Counted from the stretch's first letter, positions 25,472 to 35,088 are shown. The stretch is 64,000 nt of DNA from Alteromonadaceae bacterium M269 (GCA_004353515.1 SMNZ01000004.1:1-64000), one strand, 5' to 3'. Made by a program: numbers and translations. Notes: a model not told the origin generated them from the sequence alone.

Positions 25472-26137
25472 CTAAAAACGATAGCCAACAGATAGTGTAT
25501 AGACAAAAGGATCAACATCCACATCAACACTTCCAGCTGCACCGTTTAGGTCAAAGGTGGCATCGGTTTGGATATCAATCCAACGCACGGATGCGTTAAC
25601 CAACCACTTTTCGTCAATCATGTAGTCAAAGCCTGCTTGTGCTGTAATACCAAAAGAAGAATCCAGGTCGATATCGCTAAAACCGGCGTCTCGGCTTGAT
25701 TGCGCGAAACTCTCATCAAAGAACAGTGTGTAGTTCAAACCTGCACCAACATAGGGTTGAAACGCTGAGTTTGTGTCATTAAAAAAGTAATTCGCCGTTA
25801 ATGAAGGTGGCAACTGTTTTGCATTAATTAACTTCACACCCTGCAACTCAATATCATGAGAGAACGGTGTCGCTGCCAGCAATTCCAGAGCCCACTTCGG
25901 TGAATAGAAGTACGCGATGTTAAGCCCTAACTGAGTGCTGCTATCAACAGAAACACCTAAGCCTAAATCTGTACCACCTACGAATACGTTTGAGCTGCTT
26001 TCATCTGGTGAAACTGTTGTTGCACCTGCTCGAACAAGCCAATCCCCCTTTTCATAGGCTGGTGCGCTTAAAGATGCAAGCGCTGCTGCTGTCATCAATG
26101 GGAAAATCATGGCGCGCGTTATTTTGCTAAGGTTCAT
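25472..26137 (-). CDS. ompW: OmpW-family outer membrane beta-barrel protein
   Basis: This 221-aa protein has a signal peptide ending near SAPAYEKGDW. The mature part is an eight-strand OmpW barrel: GDWLVRAGATTVSPDE at the start, LGLNIAYFYSPKWALELLAATPF, PSLTANYFF, FQPYVGAGLNYT, and a closing VGYRF with terminal Phe. OmpW forms a small hydrophobic channel. ATG 26137 is chosen over a start 15 codons upstream because CGGAG precedes it and it opens the signal peptide. A perfect FNR box lies 108 bases upstream. It is tail-to-tail with the protease gene. Confidence 0.92.
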   Translation of the reverse strand: MNLSKITRAMIFPLMTAAALASLSAPAYEKGDWLVRAGATTVSPDESSSNVFVGGTDLGLGVSVDSSTQLGLNIAYFYSPKWALELLAATPFSHDIELQGVKLINAKQLPPSLTANYFFNDTNSAFQPYVGAGLNYTLFFDESFAQSSRDAGFSDIDLDSSFGITAQAGFDYMIDEKWLVNASVRWIDIQTDATFDLNGAAGSVDVDVDPFVYTLSVGYRF

Positions 26138-26244
26138 TTTTGTGTCTCCGTATAAATCAATAACGCTATTTTCGATATTCACGCGGAGGTTTTATTGATC
26201 TAACGCAACTTTTATAAGTCGTTGAATTAAATACAAATGCAGGT

Positions 26245-26258
26245 TTGATCTTAATCAA
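26245..26258 (-). promoter_or_regulatory. Perfect FNR box upstream of ompW
   Basis: TTGATCTTAATCAA matches the FNR consensus TTGATNNNNATCAA at every fixed position and lies 108 bases before the ompW start. FNR control of ompW is known in enterobacteria, so oxygen-responsive expression is likely here. Confidence 0.75.
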
Positions 26259-26261
26259 ATA

Positions 26262-26299
26262 AAAAGAAAAAAAGCCCATAAATACTTGCATTTATGGGC
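26262..26299 (-). terminator. Intrinsic terminator of the aldo/keto reductase gene
   Basis: GCCCATAAAT (26274-26283) pairs with ATTTATGGGC (26290-26299), a perfect 10-bp stem. On the reverse strand it is followed by a T-rich run. It lies 35 bases past the stop of the reductase gene. Confidence 0.8.
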
Positions 26300-26334
26300 A
26301 AAGTTACGCAACGGGAATGCGTGTCTAAGTTGGG

Positions 26335-27321
26335 TTAGGGTAAACGTTCTCCACGAGAAGAGACGTACAGGCTGTACCAATCTTCACGGGTTAAATTCAC
26401 ACGCGTTGTTTCTGCGCATGCTTTGATTCTTTCTATGTTTGTAGAGCCAATTACCGGTTGGATATTGGCTGGGTGGCGTCGAACAAAACCTAAGGTAATG
26501 GCTTCGCGACTACAGTTGTATTTTTCTGCAAGCGCTGCAACGAGCTGTGCTGTCTTTTGGATATTTTCAGCTTGTCCTGTCACGTCACGGCCACTGAATA
26601 AACCTTGAGCTAGTGAACGCCAAGATTGAATTTGAACCTTATTCATACGGCAGTATTCAAGGGTTCCGCCGGTAAAGTTAACACCTTGGTATTCAGGGTG
26701 ACCGACAACCACGCCTTCATTCAACCAATCTAACGCATTAAGCCCTAGCTCGATCTGGTTCGCGACTAAAGGATGGTCCAGATAGTGCTGCAAGAACTCT
26801 AGTTGATGACGTTGAACATTCGACATCCCAAAATACTTTACTTTGCCTTGCTGATATAAGGTATCAAAGGCTTTGGCAACTTCTTCCGGCTGCATCAGAG
26901 GATCGGGGCGATGCAACAATAGGATATCGAGATAATCTGTTTTTAAGCGTTTTAAGCTACCTTCTACACTTTTGATTATCCAATCATGCGAGGCGTCATA
27001 TCGACCAGGCGCCACGTCGTCTTCAAACTTAATTGAGCACTTAGACTGCAAGAAAATATCGTCACGAAGTGCAGGTCTTTGCTCCAACGCAAGGCCAAAA
27101 ACTTCTTCTGACATTCCGCTACGATAAATATCTGCATGATCAAAAAAGTTAATGCCTGCTTCTAACGCGGTATCAATGCACTGATTCGTTTGTTGAACAG
27201 CTTCAGGTGTTATTGATGAACTATTACTTCCTAGCTCCATACAACCATAGGCCAATGAGCTTGCATTCGGGATATAGTGATTTAGAGGGATTTGATATTC
27301 TGAAGATGAGTCCATGCTCAT
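26335..27321 (-). CDS. Aldo/keto reductase (YdhF-like)
   Basis: This 328-aa protein is an NADPH-dependent TIM-barrel oxidoreductase. The catalytic tetrad is visible: Asp and Tyr in FFDHADIYRSGMSE, Lys in LQSKCSIK and His in LLLHRPDPL. The C-terminal GSTNIERI segment binds NADPH phosphate in this family. Length and sequence blocks fit the YdhF group, whose physiological substrate is not settled. GGA before the ATG and a clear terminator mark it as a single-gene unit. Confidence 0.88.
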   Translation of the reverse strand: MSMDSSSEYQIPLNHYIPNASSLAYGCMELGSNSSSITPEAVQQTNQCIDTALEAGINFFDHADIYRSGMSEEVFGLALEQRPALRDDIFLQSKCSIKFEDDVAPGRYDASHDWIIKSVEGSLKRLKTDYLDILLLHRPDPLMQPEEVAKAFDTLYQQGKVKYFGMSNVQRHQLEFLQHYLDHPLVANQIELGLNALDWLNEGVVVGHPEYQGVNFTGGTLEYCRMNKVQIQSWRSLAQGLFSGRDVTGQAENIQKTAQLVAALAEKYNCSREAITLGFVRRHPANIQPVIGSTNIERIKACAETTRVNLTREDWYSLYVSSRGERLP

Positions 27322-27477
27322 GTTATTTTTTTCCGTTTTTTTTTGGAAGTATTATTATATGGTTTTTATATCAGATCGGCTGAGAGATTTTCTATACAAA
27401 AGCGATAATCGTACCAATGATTGAGTTTAATTGATTTTTTATTAATCAATACTCGGATCCGCAAGCGTTTTCAAAAC

Positions 27478-27605
27478 TATACCCAAAATCATTGGAAATG
27501 CGTGGAGGCGGCAAACGATTTAGTTCGCATGAGCTTAGATAAACTAAGTGATTGTGGCGAAAACGCGCAGCCAACAAACAGGCATTTTCAAGGATAACGG
27601 GTATA
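27478..27605. repeat. 128-bp ERIC-like palindromic intergenic repeat
   Basis: The gap 27322-27675 is largely filled by an imperfect palindrome that begins TATACCC (27478) and ends GGGTATA (27605). The two arms align over at least 24 bases with few changes (for example ATTGGAAATGC against CTTGAAAATGC), and the centre holds CTTAGATAAACTAAG. Length, symmetry and intergenic position match the ERIC/MITE-like repeats of Vibrio, Shewanella and relatives. It lies 70 bases before polB, so its hairpin may affect polB mRNA. Confidence 0.7.
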
Positions 27606-27675
27606 TAGACATTCACGATGATTTGATAGAATAGCCTTCTACTTTGCACCCAATATAAAGAGCGAAACATCACCT

Positions 27676-30051
27676 TTGGCGGACCTTGAACAAGGCTTTA
27701 TCATTACTCGGAACCAGAAAGATATTGGCGGTCAAACCGTCCTTGAATTCTGGCTAACGACCGACAGAGGTCCAGTAAAGCTGGTGACGCCACCGCAAGA
27801 ATCCACTTTCTTTATTGAGCAAACACAAGTTGAACGAGCAGCTAAGTATTTAAATAAATCTAATTTGCCATTTGAATCTCGAACGGTCGAACTCAACACG
27901 TTCAAACACGAACCCGTCTCAGCACTTTACTTCAAAAAACCTTCTATGGCGTATCAAGCCAGAGATACATTACTAACTGCAGGAATTGAGTGTTTCGAAT
28001 ACGATATCAGGCTGACAGAGCGCTTCCTGATGGAGCGATTCTCATACGGTAGCGTGACTTATGCTGGTCATATTCATCAAGAAAATGGCTATCAGATCGT
28101 TAGCCAAGCCCGGATAAAAACCGGCGAATACCAACCTAAATTTCGTGTTTTATCTTTAGACATTGAATGTAGTCCTAAAGGCGACCTCTACTCCATTGGA
28201 CTGGCTGCCGAGGACTACCAATGCGTACTCATGATTGGTCAACCGAAAGATGATACAGCGGAGGAGAACCCTAGTTGGATACATTGGGTTCCTCACGAAA
28301 AAGCTTTATTAACCGCTTTTATTGATAAAGTGAACACTTACAACCCTGACATATTTATTGGCTGGAGCGTTGTTCAGTTCGACTTTAAATTACTGATTAA
28401 ACGTGCGGAGCAGCACCGTATTCCCCTAACGCTGAGTAGAGACAAATCTCCCATTAGCTGGCGAGATGGCAGAGCCGATAGTAATCAGGGATATGTGAAT
28501 ATGGTAGGCCGCATCATTGTCGATGGCATTGATGCACTCAAAACCATGACTTATGTATTCGACAGTTTTAGCTTGGAGTTTGTGGCACAAAGCTTACTCG
28601 GAAAAGGTAAGGATACCGAAGACGTTGAAAACCGTGTTGAGCACATTAATCACGACTTTAAACACAATAAAGTGAAGCTGGCTAAATACAATCTTCAGGA
28701 TTGTGTATTGGTTAATGAGATATTCGAGCATACACAGCTGTTGGATTTTCTAACACTGCGCAGCCAATTAACAGGTTTAGAACTCGACCGAGCGGGAGGC
28801 TCAGTTGCGGCTTTTGTGAACCTCTACCTCCCTAAGTTGCATCGCGCTGGTTATATTTCACCGAATCGTCCTATCAGTGGCGGCTTAGCTAGTCCTGGCG
28901 GCTACGTTATGGATTCACAACCCGGTATTTATGACAACGTACTGGTGTTGGATTTCAAAAGCCTGTACCCCTCTATTATTCGTACCTTTAAGATTGATCC
29001 TATGGGGTTAATTGAAGGATTAAAAGAACCTGATGAAGCCATCCCTGGTTTTAGAGGCGGTTACTTTTCCAGAGAACAGCATTTCTTGCCTGACATCATC
29101 ACCTCATTATGGAAACAAAGGGACGAAGCCAAAAGGAATAAGGATGCAGCCCGCTCTCAAGCAATCAAAATCCTAATGAACTCCTTTTATGGTGTATTAG
29201 GGTCGGGAGGCTGCCCTTTCTACGACACCCGTCTCGCGAGTTCCATCACCATGCGCGGGCACGACATTATGCAAACCACCGCTGAACTGATTAAAAATAA
29301 AGGCCATAAAGTCATATACGGCGACACTGACTCAACCTTTGTATGGTTGGAGGGCGAGCTAACCCGAGCACAAGCCTGCGGTATTGGTGACAAGTTAGCG
29401 GAGGACATCAACGCCTTTTGGCAACAAAAACTAAAAGATGAGTTTTCACTAGATTGTCATCTGGAAATCGAGTTTGAAACTCACTTCGAGAAATTCCTGA
29501 TGCCGACTGTGCGTGGTTCTGATATGGGCAGCAAAAAGCGCTATGCAGGAATAAAGTCCAACCCCGACGGTATGCCCGGCACATTAATGTTTAAAGGCTT
29601 AGAAACCGTTCGCTCTGATTGGACACCATTGGCAAAAACATTCCAGACCAAGCTTTATGAGATGGTTTTTGCAGATGAAGACGTGACTCAATATTTAAGG
29701 CAGGTCATCGACGATACCCGTGCAGGCAAACATGACGATCAGCTACATTATCGAAAGCGGCTGAGGCAGGCACTGGATAAGTACGTGAAAAACGTCCCGC
29801 CTCATGTAAAAGCCGCTCGTTTCGCAGATGAAAAGAACCAAGCATTAGGCAAACCATTACAATACCAACGAAAAGGCTGGATCACTTACATCATCACAGT
29901 CAATGGGCCTGAGGCAGTTGAGTACCAACAAAGCCCCATCGACTATGAACATTATATTGATAAACAAATCCGCCCTATCGCCGAAGGCATCCTGCCTTTT
30001 GTCGGTGTCGACTTCGATACGCTCATCAGCGATCAATTAGGTTTGTTTTAG
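27676..30051 (+). CDS. polB: DNA polymerase II
   Basis: This 791-aa family B polymerase aligns along its length with E. coli PolB as I know it. The 3'-5' exonuclease is shown by LSLDIECSPKGDLYSIG and IFIGWSVVQFDFKLL. Polymerase motif A is VLVLDFKSLYPSIIR, motif B includes QAIKILMNSFYGVLG, and motif C is YGDTDS. The C-terminus QLGLF is a beta-clamp-binding motif. It supports replication past damage. The start is TTG 27676; no ATG lies near. E. coli polB is SOS-induced, but no CTGT-N8-ACAG LexA box is visible in the 100 bases upstream. Confidence 0.97.
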   Translation: MADLEQGFIITRNQKDIGGQTVLEFWLTTDRGPVKLVTPPQESTFFIEQTQVERAAKYLNKSNLPFESRTVELNTFKHEPVSALYFKKPSMAYQARDTLLTAGIECFEYDIRLTERFLMERFSYGSVTYAGHIHQENGYQIVSQARIKTGEYQPKFRVLSLDIECSPKGDLYSIGLAAEDYQCVLMIGQPKDDTAEENPSWIHWVPHEKALLTAFIDKVNTYNPDIFIGWSVVQFDFKLLIKRAEQHRIPLTLSRDKSPISWRDGRADSNQGYVNMVGRIIVDGIDALKTMTYVFDSFSLEFVAQSLLGKGKDTEDVENRVEHINHDFKHNKVKLAKYNLQDCVLVNEIFEHTQLLDFLTLRSQLTGLELDRAGGSVAAFVNLYLPKLHRAGYISPNRPISGGLASPGGYVMDSQPGIYDNVLVLDFKSLYPSIIRTFKIDPMGLIEGLKEPDEAIPGFRGGYFSREQHFLPDIITSLWKQRDEAKRNKDAARSQAIKILMNSFYGVLGSGGCPFYDTRLASSITMRGHDIMQTTAELIKNKGHKVIYGDTDSTFVWLEGELTRAQACGIGDKLAEDINAFWQQKLKDEFSLDCHLEIEFETHFEKFLMPTVRGSDMGSKKRYAGIKSNPDGMPGTLMFKGLETVRSDWTPLAKTFQTKLYEMVFADEDVTQYLRQVIDDTRAGKHDDQLHYRKRLRQALDKYVKNVPPHVKAARFADEKNQALGKPLQYQRKGWITYIITVNGPEAVEYQQSPIDYEHYIDKQIRPIAEGILPFVGVDFDTLISDQLGLF

Positions 30052-30083
30052 AGCGAACCTGATTTCGTTCCTATACCACTCCG

Positions 30084-31976
30084 CTAAGCCCAAGACAAAA
30101 TACCGATAACGCCAAAGTAAGCCAAATACGCAATCACTATCCATTGGGTTGCGATATAAGCAATGCTAAAGCGATACAGAAGTGTCCAACTCTGGATTTT
30201 ACGATTCAAAAACAACATGCAGCTGGCCCATACTGTTGTTAAAGGAATCATTATTGATGTAATAAATACCCCCGAGGAGACCAAACCTATATTGCCCAAT
30301 CGTTCTATTGGAGCACTCATACCCAAAGCAAAAAAGATTAAAAACAGAACAACACTCCAGGTCGCTGCCGACAAACTCAATCTAAGCGTCAAACTACCTG
30401 ACTCTCTGCACTTCCCTCTTATGAATTGAATAGGCCATACACCACTGTGCCCTAACATCAATAACACCATAATTAGCCAATAGATGAGGATAACTTTGTC
30501 TATCCAAGCACCAAATGCTGAAGTGGGTTCAAACACTAAGTCACCGTAATGTATAACTTGGCCGAGGATAGGATCTTCTCCTAACCTCATGACAGCTTCC
30601 CCCTTATCGTTCTGCCATGTATTTTCGCCTTGATAAGTTAACTCTCGTCGCCAATCCGATAGAAACGTCTGAGTCAAAACAGCTTTGTCACCCTTCACCT
30701 CTAGTTTGTCGACAGCAAATAACCTTTCAATAGCATAACGCTTTGAGAATCTTGGGTTTTGATATCGGTAGTAACCAGACATGTTCTGCCAATCACTTGG
30801 AATATCAACAACTCTGTATTGAGGGGCCACATAACTCTCGGCTAAATAATCGGTTATCGCTTTAACAACTTCACGAAACCCTCGCCCGTTCTCACTATTT
30901 TGTAAAACGACAAATCCGGTTTTGTGTTTGGGTGAATAGGAAAGTTCTGACAACCAGCCTGGCAATGATCCGCCGTGACCTCGGTAGTGAACACCGTCGT
31001 AAAATCTCGCATGGTTGAATTGACCGTAACCCGCAGAAAAAGGAGACACATTGGTTGTATTATCCCGTTCCATTTGCTCAATAGTCTCTGGTCGTAGTAG
31101 TCCATGCCCCTTATCCATATAGAACTTTGTCAGCTTAGCCATGTCTTCAATATCAACTGACAGTCCTCCGGCTGGACGAAACAATATAGGCTTGTAGTTA
31201 ACAGGTTTCCCCTGCTTATAGGCCGTCGCAATGTTTTCTACTTCTAATGCATAGGTCGCACTTTGCATCCCAAGTGGCTTAAATATCTTTTGCTCTGCGT
31301 AACTGTAAAAGCTCATGCCAGTTTTGCTTTCCACAACCAATGCTGCAACGGCAGCCGCTGAATTGGCATAAGCATGACGAGTACCCGGTGGCCAACGCGA
31401 ACTACGGTTACTCGGGTTGATTGTCATCGCTGTTGCTAAACCCAATGGTGGATTATTGTTATAGGCAAATTCCTTCAGTGAAATGTCATCCCATCCAGTT
31501 GTGCTTTCTAGCAAATGCTTGAGGCGTAATGGGTGGGTTTCGGCCCATTTATTTGAGAATGCTAAGCGTGGTAGAAGTTGAGACACTTTGTCTTCAAGCG
31601 ATAATTCCCCAGCTTCAACCAGCTGCATAACAGCAATTGCGACGACCATTTTGCTGATGGAAGCAATGCGATAGGGCGTCGTTAATGATGCACTCACACT
31701 ATGCTCTTTATTCGCCAAACCCAAAGCGCGAAGGTGTGGCGTTTTCCCTTCTTGCAAAACCGTAAAGGCAATTGAGGGAATTTGCCTTTCTCGCATAATG
31801 CGTTCAATTTTCTCATCCAACGCTTTTAGCTTTTCTTCTTGAGATAACTCTTGAGCACAAAGGTTATTGGCCATAACGCAAAGAACACAAAAAAAGATAA
31901 GCTTGTGCAATATCGCACTGTTCTTTGGGCGACTAAACAAGCCTATTCCTAAAATCAGAATAAAACATAATGTCAC
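30084..31976 (-). CDS. Serine beta-lactamase-fold hydrolase with C-terminal membrane helices
   Basis: This 630-aa protein begins with two hydrophobic stretches; the second (LIFFCVLCVMANNLCAQE) looks like a signal peptide. The class C beta-lactamase/DD-peptidase triad is present: SxxK as SISK (S106-K109), YxN as YAN (203-205), and HGG in HYRGHGGSLPG near 330. The C-terminal 150 residues carry about four membrane helices. Such proteins are usually peptidases or esterases rather than true beta-lactamases. It starts at GTG with AAGGAAG 8 bases upstream and is divergent from the CadC-like sensor, 147 bases apart. Confidence 0.85.
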   Translation of the reverse strand: MTLCFILILGIGLFSRPKNSAILHKLIFFCVLCVMANNLCAQELSQEEKLKALDEKIERIMRERQIPSIAFTVLQEGKTPHLRALGLANKEHSVSASLTTPYRIASISKMVVAIAVMQLVEAGELSLEDKVSQLLPRLAFSNKWAETHPLRLKHLLESTTGWDDISLKEFAYNNNPPLGLATAMTINPSNRSSRWPPGTRHAYANSAAAVAALVVESKTGMSFYSYAEQKIFKPLGMQSATYALEVENIATAYKQGKPVNYKPILFRPAGGLSVDIEDMAKLTKFYMDKGHGLLRPETIEQMERDNTTNVSPFSAGYGQFNHARFYDGVHYRGHGGSLPGWLSELSYSPKHKTGFVVLQNSENGRGFREVVKAITDYLAESYVAPQYRVVDIPSDWQNMSGYYRYQNPRFSKRYAIERLFAVDKLEVKGDKAVLTQTFLSDWRRELTYQGENTWQNDKGEAVMRLGEDPILGQVIHYGDLVFEPTSAFGAWIDKVILIYWLIMVLLMLGHSGVWPIQFIRGKCRESGSLTLRLSLSAATWSVVLFLIFFALGMSAPIERLGNIGLVSSGVFITSIMIPLTTVWASCMLFLNRKIQSWTLLYRFSIAYIATQWIVIAYLAYFGVIGILSWA

Positions 31977-32123
31977 GGCAATACTTCCTTCTTAGCTTGG
32001 TGATTCACCTAATTCGTTCTATACGTTGAGCGCAAACAAACCTAAGAAAGTTTTGTGATCTATCGTAAACCTGTGCAACAATCGTCCGTTAACAAACGTT
32101 AACTACTTACAAATCAGTGTTTT

Positions 32124-34298
32124 ATGGAAGACATTTCGAGGAATAAAAATACGTATATCTTCGGCGAGTATCAGTTAAGTAGCTTAACAGAGCAGCTGAG
32201 TCGCAGTGATGAACATATTAAACTAGAACCACAGCTGTTTAATTTATTACTTTTATTGGTATCGCATGCTGGAGAAATAGTTGACCGTCAGCAGATCCAA
32301 GACGACGTTTGGGCGGGTCGCCCGGTCAGTGATGAAGCGATACGAGTTGCCATCAAAAAGCTTCGAGATGTTTTTGATGATGATGCAAAAGCACCTACTT
32401 ACATCAAAACGATTCCAAGAAAAGGCTATCGCTGGCTAGCAATCGTTAGTATTAAAAACGATACAGGTGACAATAACGAAGCGGCTACCCCAATCTTGTC
32501 CCAAAAGATGCTTTTGCCTGCATTGGGCATTTCCGCTTTAAGCGTTATTTTATTAATATTTTGGTCGTCTATTTTCCCGAATGCTCAAAACAGTAACTCA
32601 AGCAGCGAGAACCAAGCCAAGGTTAATGTTGAAACGCTTACTTCTCTGCCAGGCTCTGAAATCTATGCAGATTACCATTCAGCAACTAACAAACTGGCTT
32701 TTCTGCATCGCGATACGAGGAACAGTCCGCAGCAACTCTATGTAAAAGACTTAAACTCTGGCCTTATTCAGCGTTTAAGTTGGGATAAGGCCAACTATAG
32801 TGATGCCAATTGGTCACAAGATGGTAAGCGCTTGGCATTTAACAGGCTGATAGATAACCGACAAAGTACCCACATTGCTGAGTTCGATCCGCTTGGTAAT
32901 GTCAGCCAGTTGGTGACTCTTGATAATCCCAACCTAACAGACAAGTTCATTCTCGATTGGACCTATGATCAGACAGGGCTGCTGTTAGGTGAAGCAAGAA
33001 CCCCAGGCAAGCAGCATAGTATTTACCAGTACCTGATTAGCAGCGATCGGCTAAGTACCGTTTCTACTCCTAATGTCACTGGACACGGCGACTATTTCGC
33101 GAAGCAATCCAATGATGGTCTAAGAATAGCCATACTGCGTGATGTCGGTGATCAACAAGTTTCCTTGCTTGTTTTCGAAATGGCTACCGGGAATATGCTC
33201 GTTAATAAGGTACTGCCATTTAGAGCAAGTAAGCTGGCTTGGCAGGACAATGACAAGGCCATCATTTTAAGTAGCTTCTACGGGCAAAGTATTCGCTACA
33301 TCATTAGTACAGATTTTTTTGGCAAGTACCCAACTTTGCCACCAAATACCTTAGACATATTCAATAGCTGCGGTGAGCGGTGCTATGTTCTCAGACAACA
33401 CAACGGTAATTATCTCGATATACAAGAAACACCGCTTAGCGCCTTGTTTAAAGATGATAATAACAATGAAAATTCGTTGATTCTGGATAGCGGTAGGCTT
33501 CTAAAATTTTCTGGCGCTCAAGATTTTCCGCGTTACCTAATGAACTATAAACCACACGCCGATCTAACAGAACAACAACTCGTTTATGCATCGCAAACCA
33601 ACAATACGTTGCTCTTCAAAAAATTTGGTGAAGACAATCAAGTCAGTACATTCGGAAAGTTAGATGTCACAGATCAACTCAGCGCACTTGATGTATCACC
33701 TAACACACAGAAGATAGCTGGCGTTTCAGGAGGTCGTTTATTTGTCATAAGAACGGATGCTTCAGAAACCAAACCCAGATTTTTAACTAGCGCCCTGGAG
33801 AGAGTTACCAATCCCGTATGGCACGCAGACAGTAGAAGCGTTTATCTGACCAGCACAGCCGAAAACACGCCTTCCATTATATTATTCAACACACTGACGA
33901 GAGAGCGAGAAACCGTTATTACAGGGTTTGCAGCTTTTAGACCTTGCTTTGGCGCACCAGAATCAGCTATCGGTGTTGATACGCAAGGTATGGCATGGAC
34001 GTTAGCTAATGTCGACGGCAAATGGGTTAAACAAAGGCAGCTCATCACCATTGCGTCAGATAATCCTAACCGTTGGCAAATTATCAGCGATACACTCTAC
34101 TTTTCAAAAATACAGGGCAGAGAATCGCAACTTTGCCGATATTCTCTTGATCCAGAGTCTGAACAGCAAGAACCTGAGTGTGCATCAACGGGGCAGAACC
34201 GATTCCGTCTCAATTTTGATGTTCACCCGTCGCAGAAAAAAGTACTGCTGGTCGAATCTCTGAGTGCTCAAAGCGATATTATTAAAATGAACTGGTAG
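32124..34298 (+). CDS. CadC/ToxR-like membrane regulator with periplasmic beta-propeller
   Basis: This 724-aa protein has an OmpR/PhoB-type winged helix at about 10-110 (LEPQLFNLLLLLVSHAGEIV, then RVAIKKLRDVF, then YIKTIPRKGYRW). One membrane helix follows at about 130-150. The periplasmic part of about 560 residues has TolB/WD40-like blades (YSDANWSQDGKRLAF, then VWHADSRSVYLTS). These one-component regulators sense an outside signal and bind DNA without phosphorylation. The divergent serine hydrolase is an obvious candidate target. Confidence 0.85.
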   Translation: MEDISRNKNTYIFGEYQLSSLTEQLSRSDEHIKLEPQLFNLLLLLVSHAGEIVDRQQIQDDVWAGRPVSDEAIRVAIKKLRDVFDDDAKAPTYIKTIPRKGYRWLAIVSIKNDTGDNNEAATPILSQKMLLPALGISALSVILLIFWSSIFPNAQNSNSSSENQAKVNVETLTSLPGSEIYADYHSATNKLAFLHRDTRNSPQQLYVKDLNSGLIQRLSWDKANYSDANWSQDGKRLAFNRLIDNRQSTHIAEFDPLGNVSQLVTLDNPNLTDKFILDWTYDQTGLLLGEARTPGKQHSIYQYLISSDRLSTVSTPNVTGHGDYFAKQSNDGLRIAILRDVGDQQVSLLVFEMATGNMLVNKVLPFRASKLAWQDNDKAIILSSFYGQSIRYIISTDFFGKYPTLPPNTLDIFNSCGERCYVLRQHNGNYLDIQETPLSALFKDDNNNENSLILDSGRLLKFSGAQDFPRYLMNYKPHADLTEQQLVYASQTNNTLLFKKFGEDNQVSTFGKLDVTDQLSALDVSPNTQKIAGVSGGRLFVIRTDASETKPRFLTSALERVTNPVWHADSRSVYLTSTAENTPSIILFNTLTRERETVITGFAAFRPCFGAPESAIGVDTQGMAWTLANVDGKWVKQRQLITIASDNPNRWQIISDTLYFSKIQGRESQLCRYSLDPESEQQEPECASTGQNRFRLNFDVHPSQKKVLLVESLSAQSDIIKMNW

Positions 34299-34396
34299 AT
34301 TCTGTTAAAAAGCGTGTCAGATGACATGATGTAGTAGCCTCAGAAGCTATTTTCACATACATTATCCCCCGTAAATTTTGTGTTTGGAGAAGACCA

Positions 34397-35071
34397 TTGC
34401 GTGACCACGACGCCGATCCGTTGAACGACTATATTGAGTATCCACTATCTGAGATGCTAAAACGTTCAGAACAGTTTTATCAGGATATAAAGAGACGCCA
34501 CAGTATTCGCCAATTTAGCGACCGTCCAGTACCAAGAGAAATAATCGAAAACTGCATCAAAGCAGCTGGCACAGCACCGAGCGGTGCAAACCACCAGCCT
34601 TGGCATTTTGTTGCTATTCATTCGTCAGACGTCAAAAAACAAGTTCGTGAACAAGCTGAACTACATGAGCGTGGGTTCTATGAAGGAAGAGCAGGTGAAG
34701 AATGGTTAGAAGCGCTAAGACCATTGGGTACAGATGCAGACAAACCTTATCTTGAACATGCCCCTTGGCTAATTGCTATCTTCAGCCAGAAGAAAGGTGG
34801 CTTATCCGTTGAAGATCAAAACACTAACTACTACGTGCATGAATCTGTTGGCATAGCGACAGGCTTTTTGATCAACGCATTGCATAGCTCAGGCTTAGTG
34901 ACTTTGACTCACACTCCCAAGCCAATGTCGTTCTTATCGAAAATCTGTAACCGCCCAGATAATGAGCGAGCTTACATGTTGTTGATTGCTGGTTACCCCG
35001 CTGAAAATGCTTCGGTTCCTCATCATGCCAGTACGAAGAAGTCATTAGAGGACATCTCTACTTTTTTATAA
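34397..35071 (+). CDS. Iodotyrosine-deiodinase-type flavoprotein (halotyrosine dehalogenase)
   Basis: This 224-aa nitroreductase-fold FMN protein aligns with animal iodotyrosine deiodinase through GTAPSGANHQPWHFV, APWLIAIF, and GLVTLTHTP with NRPDNERAYMLL. The three residues that grip the substrate zwitterion, human E157, Y161 and K182, correspond to E91 and Y95 in ERGFY and K116 in DADKPYLE, all conserved. FMN contacts in RRHSIRQF are kept. The predicted reaction is reductive removal of halogen from mono- or di-halotyrosine. It starts at TTG with GGAG 8 bases upstream and heads a four-gene operon, about 3 kb from tyrosine-degradation genes. Confidence 0.82.
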   Translation: MRDHDADPLNDYIEYPLSEMLKRSEQFYQDIKRRHSIRQFSDRPVPREIIENCIKAAGTAPSGANHQPWHFVAIHSSDVKKQVREQAELHERGFYEGRAGEEWLEALRPLGTDADKPYLEHAPWLIAIFSQKKGGLSVEDQNTNYYVHESVGIATGFLINALHSSGLVTLTHTPKPMSFLSKICNRPDNERAYMLLIAGYPAENASVPHHASTKKSLEDISTFL

Positions 35072-35088
35072 CGTCAGGCGTATAGAAA

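Noticed and set aside
27446-27673. 75-aa reverse-strand open frame upstream of polB
   Set aside because: It lies almost entirely in the palindromic ERIC-like repeat and is best explained as a by-product of that repeat.
30084-31976. Calling the serine hydrolase an antibiotic-resistance beta-lactamase
   Set aside because: The SxxK, YxN and HxG motifs are shared with esterases and peptidases, and the long C-terminal membrane part is unlike true beta-lactamases.
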